NCBI GenBank assembly: GCA_043228905.1
Contig: JBHGNT010000010.1
Span: 19,282,001-19,346,000, forward strand
DNA: 64,000 nt
Reading direction: 5' to 3'
Source of the DNA: Azolla caroliniana
Lineage: Eukaryota; Polypodiophyta
Of this stretch, positions 23,433-33,871 are shown in pieces (position 1 is the first letter of the stretch; the number at the start of each line of letters is the position of its first letter). The notes under the pieces are model-generated. The model saw only the letters and a program-made list of their open reading frames with translations, was not told the DNA's origin and ran no database searches. The translations under genes were made by a program, and so were the position numbers.

Positions 23433-25292
23433 ATACCCCTCAACTCGTAAATCTCGAGTAAGTAGAGACGTCGTTTTTTACGAGTCCGCATCCTGGTACG
23501 CACCAGAGACAACTCCAACTCCGACTCCGCTCGACCTGGAAATCGCCGAACAAGAGATCGAGGATGAAGATCGCCTTATGCGCATATTTGAAGAAAGTCC
23601 GATTACGACCCGATTGAGCGGACCACAAGAGTCATTGAGTGATCAAAGCACATCACGGCCTAACCCGATGATGGACAAAGGCAAGGCGAAAATGGCGGAA
23701 TACGCAGACGATCGCGTCGATGACGATGGGTCGACTCACTCACTCGACAATGAGTTCGGCGGTTTCGAGGTACCAATCGGAGCTAAGAAAGCCCTCATCT
23801 CTACAAACGAGAAGCTCTGCCGATTCACTCGTGAAAAGAACCCCGTAAGCCGATTCGGCTACAACGATTATATGGCGTACCATTACGCCTTTATGATGAA
23901 GGTAGCAACAGTACGGGAGCCGGAAACCTTTTCCGAAGCCGCGAAGGACCCGCGATGGATCGAAGCAATGAACGAGGAGATGTAGGCACTACGGAAGAAC
24001 GAGACATGGGATCTCATTCCCACCTCACCGCACAAAAAGGCGATCGGATGCAGATGGATCTACAAAGTGAAGTACAACGTGGACGGTTCCGTTAACCGCT
24101 ACAAAGCTCGACTTGTAGCGAAAGGATACGCTCAGACACATGGCGTCGACTACGAAGAGACCTTTGCCCCGATGGCAAAGATGACGACGGTGCGGACCGT
24201 AATTGCGATTGCCGCGGCGAAAGGGTGGCACCTCCATCAAATGGACGTCAAGAACGCCTTTCTACAAGGCGAATTAGAAGAGGAGGTGTACATGATCCAA
24301 CCACCCGGCTTCAACTCAAGCACCCATCCGAAACCTATTTGCCAACTCAAGAAGCCACTCTACGGCCTCAAGCAAGCACCGCGTGCTTGGAATTCGAAGA
24401 TAACGCAATATCTTCATCAAATCGGTTTCCGTATGTCAAAATCGGACAACTCCCTCTACATACGAAGCGATTCCGCAAGTCCGATCGTCATCATCTTATA
24501 TGTGGATGACCTAGTCATTGGAGGTGAACATCTCGTCGAAATCACTAAGGTCAAATCCCTCCTTTCCAACAAGTTCGAGATGACGGACATGAAGGAGCTC
24601 CACTACTTCCTCGGCATCGACGTAATTCGGACTCCAGCTGGAATCATGATCTCTCAACGACACTACATCCTCAACTTGCTATACAAGTTCGGGATGGCTG
24701 AGTGCAAATCCGTGGCAACCTCGCTCGATCGTAATCTCAAACTAGATGCAAACTCTGGCACCAAAGCGTGTGAGCCGACTCAGTATCGGCAACTCATCGG
24801 GAGTCTCATCTACCTCACGATCACTCGACCCGATCTCAGTTATCCGGTTGGTCTGCTTAGCCAATTCATGCAAACACCGTGTGATACTCACTTGGATTGC
24901 GCTAAGCGAGCTCTACGATACGTGAACGGCACAATGGATTGCGGCATCCTCTACAAGACCGCGATGCCAATACGACTCAAGGGGTACACAAACACCGATT
25001 GGACCGGCTACAAAGCCGATAGAAGATCAACCTCCAGATTTGTTTTCTCCCTCGGCAGCGGAGCAATATCCTGGAGTAGCAAGAAGCAGCCTACCGTCGT
25101 TCTTTCGAGTACGGAGGCGGAATATAGGGGCGCAACCGTAGCTGCATGTGAAGCCATATGGCTCAAGAGGATTTTGAAGGATCTGGGCGTACCCATCAAG
25201 GATCCAACTTCCCTTTACTGTGACAACATGAGCAGTACCTATTTGGCTCGGAACCCGGTGTTCCATGCGCGGACAAAGCACATCGAAGTTTT
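23433..25292 (+). mobile_element. Copia (Ty1) polyprotein fragment without LTRs
   Basis: The first frame (to 23985) starts with the C-terminal end of a Copia integrase (SRDVVF, ESASWY), followed by an acidic linker. After one in-frame TAG at 23983-23985 the same frame continues into reverse transcriptase: NETWDLIP, RYKARLVAKGYAQ, MDVKNAFLQGELEEEVYM, KPLYGLKQAPRAW and the catalytic YVDD near 24500. RNase H follows with SSTEAEYRG and ARTKHIEV. LTRs, gag, protease and the integrase core are missing. The block is clearly richer in C and CpG than its neighbours and has a single stop codon, so it looks young. Both edges abut LINE pieces. Confidence 0.93.
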
Positions 25293-25680
25293 CAGGTGTA
25301 CTCTATTTCCAACTCCGTACCGGGAATCAAGTTCTTCTTGCGGTGTTATGTTTGGCAGATTGTTTCCTCTTTGGCCCTATGGGTTTTGTGGAAAGCGAGA
25401 TGTTCCAAACTATACAACGATGAACAAATTCATGTTGTGGATCAGGTTAAGACCTTTTGGGAATTACTCATACATACAATAAAAGGTGAGTATGATAGTT
25501 ATAAGGGTGATGGAAATAAAACTAACCGGAAAAGAAGAAGAATTCGTAGAGTCTGGGCAGTTATTCCTATTTTGTTGGATGTAGGTGATGATGTAAAGTG
25601 GAATTACGTTCCACCTCGTTGGTTGTTTCTGCCACCAACACTGTTCTTAGTGTATACAACGTGGCAAGGATGAGAGAGGA
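25293..25680 (+). pseudogene. LINE ORF2 C-terminal fragment
   Basis: The frame shows the C-terminal LINE tail signature LALWVLWKARCSKLYN, a charged stretch, then VKWNYVPPRW and stops. It is the same motif order as in the LINE copies at 20680-22165 and 48560-51835. It follows the Copia block directly. The LINE reverse transcriptase that should separate this from the endonuclease at 23085-23432 is missing. Confidence 0.8.
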
Positions 25681-26875
25681 TGTTGTTGAGGGTTGAAGCA
25701 AAATTTCATGAGGACAGTTCATTCATTTTGTTTGTTGTCTATACATGAACTTGGTGAAAATGGCGAGAGGGTTGCTATGGAATTTTTTGAGGCAGATTTA
25801 GAACGATGAATGAAGATGGGTACGGAGGCAAATACAAATTTTCATGATGGTCTGAGGAGTGTATATATATAGGAAAGTGTTGAAAGTGGAGAGGATTTTG
25901 ATGCAAAATGGCTAGTTGTTTTGATGTGGAAGTTTTTTTTGAAGCAAACTTATTTATTATCAATTTTTAGAATGATGAGTGAAGATGGTGGCGGAGGCAG
26001 AAGCAAGGTTTCATGAGGGTTTGAGGAGAGTGGATTCATTCTGGTCTTCTTTTTGTAGGTACAGAACTCGGGTGATGAATGGCAAGATGGTTGTAGTGGA
26101 AAATGAAGCTGATTTATTTGAAAGGATGAGTGAACATGCTGGTAGAGGTCGAAGCAAGGTTTCATGAGGGTTTGAGGAGAATGGATTCATTCTGGTTTTT
26201 GTAGGTACAGGACTCGGGAGATGAATGGCAAGATGGTTGTAGTGGAAAATGAAGCTAATTTAATTTTGGAAGGATGAGTGAAGATGGTGGTGGAGGTAGA
26301 AGCAAGGTTTCATGAGGGTTTTAGGAGAGTGGATTCATTCTATGTTTTTTGTAGGTATAGGACTCGGGTGATGAATGGCAATAGGATCTTGATGCAAAAT
26401 GGAGAGATAGTTGATGTGGAAGTCTTTGAAGCAGTCTTATTTACTTTCAGTTTTTAGAATGATGAGTGAAGATGGTGGCAAAGGTAGAAGCAAGGTTTTA
26501 TGAGGCTGAGGAGAGTGGATTAATTATGTTTTGTGTATGTACAGGAAATTGCTGAAAATAGACAGATTCACGACTCGAGCAATAACTGGCAAGATGGATG
26601 TTGTGGAAAAGGAAGCTGATTTATTTTTGAAAGGATGAGTGAGGATGTTGTCGAGGGTTGAAGCAAAATGTCATGAGTGGATGAGGACAACTAATTTTTT
26701 CTTTGTTGTCTATACAGGAATTTCATGGAAAATGGAGAGATGGGTGATGTGGAAATATTTTGAAGCACATTTATTTGTTTTTAGTTTACACAACGATGAG
26801 AGAAGATGGTGGCGGAGGCAGAAGCAAATTTTCATGAGGATCTTAGGGGAGTGGATTGAGTAGAGAACCAATATT
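25680..26875. repeat. Tandem array, unit about 145-185 bp, about 8 copies
   Basis: The phrase gaagcaa(g)ntttcatgag recurs near 25690, 25830, 26003, 26149, 26303, 26488, 26660 and 26822. Shared blocks include 'gagagtggattcattctg', 'gtacaggactcgggtgatga' and 'gatggttgtagtggaaaatg'. It begins within a few bases of the LINE C-terminal stop, so it may be an expanded LINE 3' region. Confidence 0.88.
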
Positions 26876-27350
26876 TTCATATGGTAGGCTCATCTGGATC
26901 ATTTGGATATGATGAAATCTTACATGTAGCAGCGATCAAGGAATCATTGTGAAAGAAGATATATCACTACATGTTGAATACGATGGAATTGATGCTAGCG
27001 GCTTTGGCATGGCATCAACATTACTTGGTGATATGGACGCTGGTAGGGCAACAATATTACTTTGGGAGAAGTTCACCGATATTATCTTGTATCTTGCCTT
27101 TATCTTTATCTAGAAAGATTGGCTACACATTATTCATTGCAATTTTGGATTATTTTGTATCTTGCCTTTGGCTACTTTAATCTTAATACTAATGGAGGAT
27201 AATTTTTATAGAAAAAATATCCAATTGATGATTCGTTTACGTAGCTAGATAAATTAATCCACATATATTACAACAATTGCATGAGATATTGTGCATGACT
27301 GGCAATATAGAATACAATTTCATTCCCCATCAGATATATATGGACAAGTG
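26876..27350. other. AT-rich spacer, no gene seen
   Basis: Contains 'actaatggaggataattttt' near 27190, resembling LINE 3' tail sequence. The open frame at 26971-27180 has no recognisable domain. The edge near 27350 is the end of the exon-like cluster on the minus strand. Confidence 0.45.
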
Positions 27351-28717
27351 TCAAGAACCATCCTCAACATTGGCTAAAGGATTGTAGAAAGGATTCACTT
27401 GGTTTGTACATCTTGGCACAAGGTCAATATCACACCGGTTGCCCTGTTTTACATTAGTATTATTATAGACACACGGAACTTCCAAAGGTTACTACATCGT
27501 CAAAAAGAAAGCATTAAATTCAAACAATATGACTTCTAAATCCTACCCCTTCATGAATTAAGCTCGCAAGAAATACACAACGATCTTGAACAAAAGCTGA
27601 ATCAGGAAAGGTTGCATTTTCACTGGCTACAACTTGAGACAATTCTTTTGCTAGACCCTGTTATTCCAGCACATATAAGATCCTTCAGCAAATATAGGAA
27701 TATCAGCCATCATTTACTTGGCCAATGGTCACGTTTGGTGATATTTCTCCATATTTCTCCTATGGGTTTTGTAAATGTTCTATCTTTCTATTTCTCCAAA
27801 CTCACGCTTTTCTTAACATACTACCCTCTATATAATAAGCTCTCGCTGAAGATTTATGAATGTTTGCATTACTTTAGTTCATAATGAGAGAGATTGGGAA
27901 ATACTCACGAAGTCACAGATTCAGATTCGACTGCCAATGTTGCATATATTCTTGTTGGTATCCATGGCCCTCGTCTTCCCACACTGCATATCCATGGCTT
28001 CTTACGAATACCGTCACCCTAAACCCTAAATCCAAAAGATAACCAATCTAGTCATGAATAGTATATTAGCTTAAAGATGATTGATTCAATGAAGAAGTTT
28101 AAAAATTATAAACCAAGAAGCAAAACTATGTGCATGTTACAATCTTTTCTGTATATACCAATATACTTGCATAATCCATACAAAAACACCGAGACAATTG
28201 CCTCTTAAAAATGAAGCATATAAAAGATACCCTAACAGAAGGCCAATTACAACAACTGGCCAAAGTACATGGGCTGAAATATCATCAGTTGTACTGTAAA
28301 ATTATTATTCTACAATAGTCTAGCATGATAAAGTGTTATCCAATTGCTTGTTGAAAGTCTTCATCTTCACTTTCATCATCTCTGGGATCATCAATATCAT
28401 ACTCTCCATTACCCTCAAATTCATTGTGGTCATGATCTGCAATGGACTTTCTTAAGGGAATCAGATCATTTGTTATTTGAATCTCATTATAGTGAAAAGA
28501 GAAAAATGAGAGCAATAATCTCATCAAATAACATAAGCCAAATTTAATAACACTTAAATGTTAGAAAACTTCATTATACAATATTACTAAATTATATGAT
28601 TCATTTATCTTGTCAAACCTTACTAACCACAAAGCTACAATGGTACTAGGCTGATTCTCAGAGTTCGCATATTGATACCATTTGCTAATAACTAAAGACT
28701 GTTAAATGGACACGTAT

Positions 28718-28749
<32 letters not shown>

Positions 28750-28871
28750 CAAAGAGAAAGAGAGAGTATGAGAGTATGTGTGTGAGAGAGTGATTACCTT
28801 GTCTTGACCTCATCCTCCTCTTGTGCTACAAGAGCCTCATCACATAATGTCGATGCCCATTGTGAATGATG
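27351..28871 (-). pseudogene. Unidentified exon-like cluster, probably a gene fragment
   Basis: Six open segments with plausible splice sites occur on the minus strand: A 28798-28871 (HHSQWASTLCDEALVAQEED...), B 28624-28684 (KWYQYANSENQPSTIVALWL), C 28336-28482 (acidic, ends DEDFQQAIG stop), D 27909-28018 (RKKPWICSVGRRGPWIPTR...), E 27547-27657 (GLAKELSQVVASENATFPD...), F 27351-27443 (GNRCDIDLVP... stop). A to B and B to C join in phase; E and F also join in phase 0. D to E does not, and C ends in a stop before D. The protein family was not recognised. Upstream of A the dispersed repeat begins, so the 5' part may be lost. It could be a decayed gene, two gene ends, or alternative 3' exons. Confidence 0.4.
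28715..28795. repeat. Microsatellite (TG)n then GA-rich
   Basis: A TG dinucleotide run of about 14 units is followed by GA-rich sequence, inside the putative intron between exon-like segments A and B. Confidence 0.9.
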
Positions 28872-28879
28872 CTACAAAC

Positions 28880-29065
28880 TAGCAGGCTTTAGAGTTGGAA
28901 ACACGAGAGGAAGCCCACAAGAGAGAGGAAGCCCAACTTCTGAGAGCTTTTTTTGGCGTGCGTTCTTTCTTATCCAAATCTGATGGTGCATATCGCACAC
29001 GCCTTCCTCTGAGCGACCTGCACCGTCTATGGCCGCGATTCCCTCGCCAACCCTCTTTATGATTT
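28880..29065 (-). repeat. Dispersed repeat, copy 2 (inverted relative to 19.9 kb)
   Basis: The plus strand holds 'tcttatccaaatctgatggt', 'ctgcaccgtctatggccgcg' and 'attccctcgccaaccctctt', the reverse complement (with differences) of 19866-20000. It directly abuts exon-like segment A. Confidence 0.8.
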
Positions 29066-29069
29066 GTGT

Positions 29070-29280
29070 CATAATAGACATGTCACATATATATGAATAC
29101 ACTCATACAAACATTCATTCACACACACATACAGGTATTCAAAAATCATTCATACACATGCTTGAATGCGTACATAAATTTATTCATCCACAAATGTGTG
29201 TGTGTGCATTTGCGTGTGTGTATACACGCACACACGCACATACACATGCATATGTATACATATATACATATTGATATATT
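29070..29280. repeat. CATT/CACA compound microsatellite
   Basis: Simple sequence of ACATTCATTCACACACA type, then TGTGTGTG and ACACGCAC stretches. It resembles 19517-19862 and again borders a copy of the dispersed repeat. Confidence 0.9.
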
Positions 29281-29334
29281 TTCAAGGTAAACATGGAGCA
29301 TTTTGTCAATTTACGAACAACCATTCCAACAATT

Positions 29335-29900
29335 CAAGGTAAATCGAATGAGGGCGTTGGGGCTTTTGAATGAAGAGCATAAGACGAGATAGAGTTCCTA
29401 CAAACTATCAAGTATGAGGAGCTCCAAAAATGTGTGGTCATTGTAAGTAAGCATACTTAATTTTTAGTGTTATCATTCATGACACCACCAACACACACAT
29501 CACTAACACAAACACCTATTCTTCTACATCCACTAGCACCATGACCAACAACGCCTATAGATGCGACAAGAAATTGAACAAGAGAATTGGGGCTTTCAAA
29601 TGAGGAGCGTAACAAGGAGATGGAGTTCTCACAAACTCTCGATTATGGGGAGCTCAAAACATGTGGTGCAAATAAGCATATTTTACTAAATTTGAATGCC
29701 AACATCCTACACAAGTGCACCAACACAAACGCATGTACCCGGACATCCACCAACACCATCACCAACAAGAGTTGCGGGCATGACAAGAAATCTAATGAGA
29801 GCATTGGGACTTACAAATGAGGAGTGTAAAGAAGAGATAGAGTTATACAAACACTTTATTAGTATGAGGAGCTCTAAAAATGTGTAAGTCAATTACAAAT
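29335..29900 (+). repeat. Three degenerate modules of about 215 bp with coding-like cores
   Basis: Three direct copies begin near 29345, 29575 and 29785. Each holds a short coding-like core (GLSNEERNKEMEFSQTL and GLTNEECKEEIELYKHF in copies 2 and 3), a 'gaggagctc...aaaatgtg' segment and a linker with 'caccaacac'. Copy 1 has stops. The pattern suggests decayed repeated exons or a repeat-encoding gene; the family was not recognised. Confidence 0.5.
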
Positions 29901-32291
29901 AAGTGTACATCAATTGTTGTGATCCATAATAACACTGACACGTGCATTGAACCAACATATCACCAACTACATGAACACTCGTCGGCGCAGTCAGTGTCTC
30001 GCAAGATCTCAACATTTTCAAATACACAATATTGGTAAACCATGAACTACAATTTACAAATTCTCGCTATGTGCATTGTTTATCACAATTTTTGTTTGCA
30101 TTGGGGTGTTTTAATTAATTACAAATTATATTACATGTTTAATAAAAAGGTGCGTGAGTTTAATCATAATACCATTAGATAGAATCGGTTGGACAAGGTT
30201 TTTTTATTTCCATTAGATAGAAGTTTAGAACAGTGAAAGGTTTTCTTATTTCCATATTTTAGTTATATTATAGATAACATTTACTATAATTTCACGATTT
30301 TTCTTGATTGGGTAGGATATACCAAGGGCATCCCAAAAGTTGTAATCAAGTGACGTCTGGCATGATCTCAAATGTTCATGCATGTGGATAAACTAATAAA
30401 GAGTGAGTTCAATCTCAAAATGACACACTATCAATTTCTAAATGAACATGTGTTGGTTCTTTGGGAATCCAATGTGAGGTTGATGAGAACATTGACATTA
30501 TTCATCTAGGATGGAGGGTGATGTTGAAAAAGAGGTTAAATGATCTCATGGAGTCATATCTCCTCAAATGGAGACCCATCAAAAGTAAGTGTACAAGCTT
30601 GTGATATGATATTAATGTTACAATATTAGGCCTATGATTAACACATGTATACTCTTTAATAATGGAAGGATAAAGACAAAAGACAACGAAGTTCATGATT
30701 GAGTGTTTATAAAGAAATTTCGGGCGAAGGTGTTGGATAAAGATGGCCTTAAAGGAGATCTCAACTCCCTTTTGCAGTACATGCAAGATTGTGTAAGGTA
30801 GAATCCATGCTTTTAGCTCTCATTATAATTAAGTTTTAGACACTTAATAGTTAGTTTATTAACAATATACCATTTAGTAACTATTATGTAAATGACTCTT
30901 AGTGGAATCAACCCCCTAAAACCAATTTTTTGTTACTTTCTTCTAGAGACCCTCCTTTCCCACTCTCCCAATTGTAGTTTATGTAATATCCAAATATTAT
31001 AATGTAAACTTTTGAATTTGAAATACACATGCAAGTTCCATTCTTTAAATCATATGATAGCCCCTCTCATGCACTCAAAGTTAACAATGGTCGCTTCATC
31101 TGTGAAACTCATGCATTCAAAGTTATATATAATAAACATTCGAAACTACATCCTTTTGCCACAAAGCACATCCTCGGACATTGTGTCTTCTTCGTTGCAT
31201 CTCCACATTGTAAGTTGTGTGGCTTCATTCCACATTTGAAAAATAGTCAAAGAGGTAGTGCACACATTGATCTTAAACATGTTTCCATCCATCCCTTCAC
31301 CATGGATCCTTATGGCCAAGAGCTTTGACAAACTAATCACTTCAATAAGCACATACCCAAAACATCCAACAAGTGTTACTACACCTACAAGTTCAACCTT
31401 ATCAATGAGGTTAATCGAAACATGCACTTGAATTATATCAAAGAAATACATAACTGACAATTCTTTCTCAATTGGGCACAAGTTCAACAACTTCCCTCTC
31501 CCTTAACAATATATTTCACATGTCAATATTTCCTTTGATGGAAATCCATGGTATTTATAATGGTCCTAAGTGAGATATGGTATCTCACATTGCGGGTGTT
31601 AAACAATTGCTATGATTAACAGTAGCACATGTTTGTTGAACATATAAAATCATTGCATGTTAGCACAATTCTAATATTATCACAAAACTAAAGAAATATC
31701 AAGGTCAAGAGACATTTACCTTACTAAAATTATGCCAATCATTTTGTTTTCATCTTGACAATGTTGTGTCGTCTATCATAAGAATGTTGATATGCAATGA
31801 ATGCAGCATGGTGTCCTACCATTTAATTGAGATATTTCCTCCTATGTCAAAATTGGAGGATCCAAAGGGAATTGGATACATGTATCAAGCCCGGCCATAA
31901 GTTTGGTTTTGAATGAAACCCCTCTAAAGATGCTCTTGACATAGGAGCATCTTTAAGACCCGAAAGATGTTTCCAAAGGGATTGCTCTACATTCTTAAAT
32001 ATATGCTTAGTATCTAGTAAATAACATATCTTTTAATCCTTCCCCTCTGTTGTTTGATGTACGTTTATGATCATCCTGAAGTACAAGCTAGCAATGGAAT
32101 ATCATGTTTCCGAATGTTGGATGGCCTCTTCGCTCGTAGAAGAGGCTCATGGGATCAACTAATTATACAATCACTAGCTCATTAGAAATACGTTGTGAAA
32201 CATGATTATACGCGAATATTCGGCCTCATAGCCCATCGAACCAAATCAACATAGAATTGTGTCGAGGGACATTGGTAACCAACCATTAAGA
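29901..32291. other. No recognisable gene
   Basis: AT-rich sequence with several open frames around 31012-31490 on both strands, overlapping each other and without recognisable motifs. No splice model or domain could be supported. Confidence 0.5.
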
Positions 32292-32313
32292 GGGGGGGGG
32301 GGGGGGGGGGGGG
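32292..32313 (+). repeat. Poly-G run of about 22 bases
   Basis: An uninterrupted guanine homopolymer preceded by 'accattaaga' and followed by 'tgtacaacatac'. Length is likely unstable and hard to sequence exactly. Confidence 0.9.
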
Positions 32314-32371
32314 TGTACAACATACATTATTGTTCATAGATCACGTACATACATTCCCTCCACATCATGTG

Positions 32372-32630
32372 TCATGTAGAATGAAGTTCTCCATTAATCC
32401 ATTTGACGGCTCAAATTACTCTGACATGAAGACCAAAGGGTTAATAATGGGAAATCTCTCATGTACATGAAGTTCTCCATTAAATCCATTTGACATTTCA
32501 AATATAACTTTGACATGAAGACCAAAGGGTTGATAATGGGAATCTGTCATGTAGATGGAGTTCTCTCCATTAATCCATTTGACGGCTCAAATAACTTTGA
32601 TGTGAAGACCAAAGGCTGAACAATTGGATG
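32372..32630. repeat. Tandem array, unit about 86 bp, 3 copies
   Basis: Blocks 'gaagttctccattaatccat', 'ttgacggctcaaat' and 'tgacatgaagaccaaagggt' recur three times with small differences, starting near 32380, 32467 and 32555. Confidence 0.85.
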
Positions 32631-33146
32631 TGTCCCATTGAATTTAAATGGATTTTTTTATCAAATTCAATGTGATTAGAGAATTTTGGGACACATGATG
32701 AAAATGTATATACCGAAAGACCTCTGATATTACTGTCATGAACCCACACTTTCAATCTCATGTCTAGTTATATATAAGTTGAGGCACAAAGGTTTGAGAG
32801 CTGCTATTAATCCAGGGTTGAGGACTTCTCAAGCAGAATTAAGGATATGCATTATGCCGAATCAGCCCCAATAATGTAGTCGATCCATACATTCCATCCA
32901 ATCAATCTTTGTGGTTTGATATTCTCTGAATCAATCTTTAATCCGGGTTATATAGCCTAAACAAGGCTGCTAGATACAATAAGATGAGAGCATTAGGAAA
33001 TATATATATCTATATATGGTACAGGCTAGAATCAGTGCCTGCATGACCCTTACACTCAGCAGGCAAGATAAATATGCAACCATACACTTGTTCAATGAAA
33101 TCGCAGGAGACTGGTCATGTAACTGTTTTCGTACCGACAAATTCCA
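32631..33146. other. No gene seen
   Basis: AT-rich spacer between two tandem arrays. No coding frame with recognisable motifs. Confidence 0.5.
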
Positions 33147-33405
33147 GTCTAATTCATTGCCAATGTAGATCCTTGGAGATTTAAGTCTAATTCATAGACA
33201 ATGTAGATCCTTGGAGATCATAGTCTAATTCATTACCGATGTATATCATTGAAGATCAGAGTCTAATTCATAGCCAATGTAGATCCATGGAGAGTTTAGT
33301 CTAATTCATTGGCAATGTAGATCCATGGAGATCCTGGTGTAATTCATTGCCAATGTAGATCCTTGGAGATCCTAGTCTAATTCATTGCCAATGTAGATCA
33401 AGTGC
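33147..33405. repeat. Tandem array, unit 37-38 bp, 7 copies
   Basis: The unit starts gtctaattcattgccaatg and continues tagatccttggagatc. Copies start near 33147, 33184, 33223, 33261, 33298, 33336 and 33374, with 2-6 differences each. There are no spacers between variable segments, so this is a minisatellite. Confidence 0.92.
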
Positions 33406-33591
33406 ATTTTTATCCCATCACTGGTTACGGATTCATATGATGCCTTTCGCATGTTGTATATGGTTGAAGCTTGATTCATTAGTTCCAAACTAAGAGGTTA
33501 ATCAACCAGCTTGGTTCTAATCATAGAGATAGTAGTTAATATAATTAAGGGATCAACAATGTGCCCCAAAATTATATGAACCGATTGATTT

Positions 33592-33593
33592 GG

Positions 33594-33632
<39 letters not shown>

Positions 33633-33732
33633 TGGCTATAATTATAAGAGCTCAAATTATGTAAGGACTAATTTTGTTGAATGGCGTATTAACTTCTGTC
33701 CAACCAAGAGATATATATATATATATATATTG
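33592..33732. repeat. (TAA)n and (AT)n microsatellites
   Basis: A TAA trinucleotide run spans about 33592-33630 and a short AT run about 33713-33730. Both lie just beyond the stop codon side of the GARP gene. Confidence 0.9.
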
Positions 33733-33871
33733 AGCACATATAATTATGATTTATATATATTAATATAACGGATTAATTGATCCATTGTTTATATAAAGGA
33801 GCCAAGAAAAGAAACCGACAATACTGAAATCAATTATCTGGTAGTGTGGATAAGAATATAATTAGCACTAG

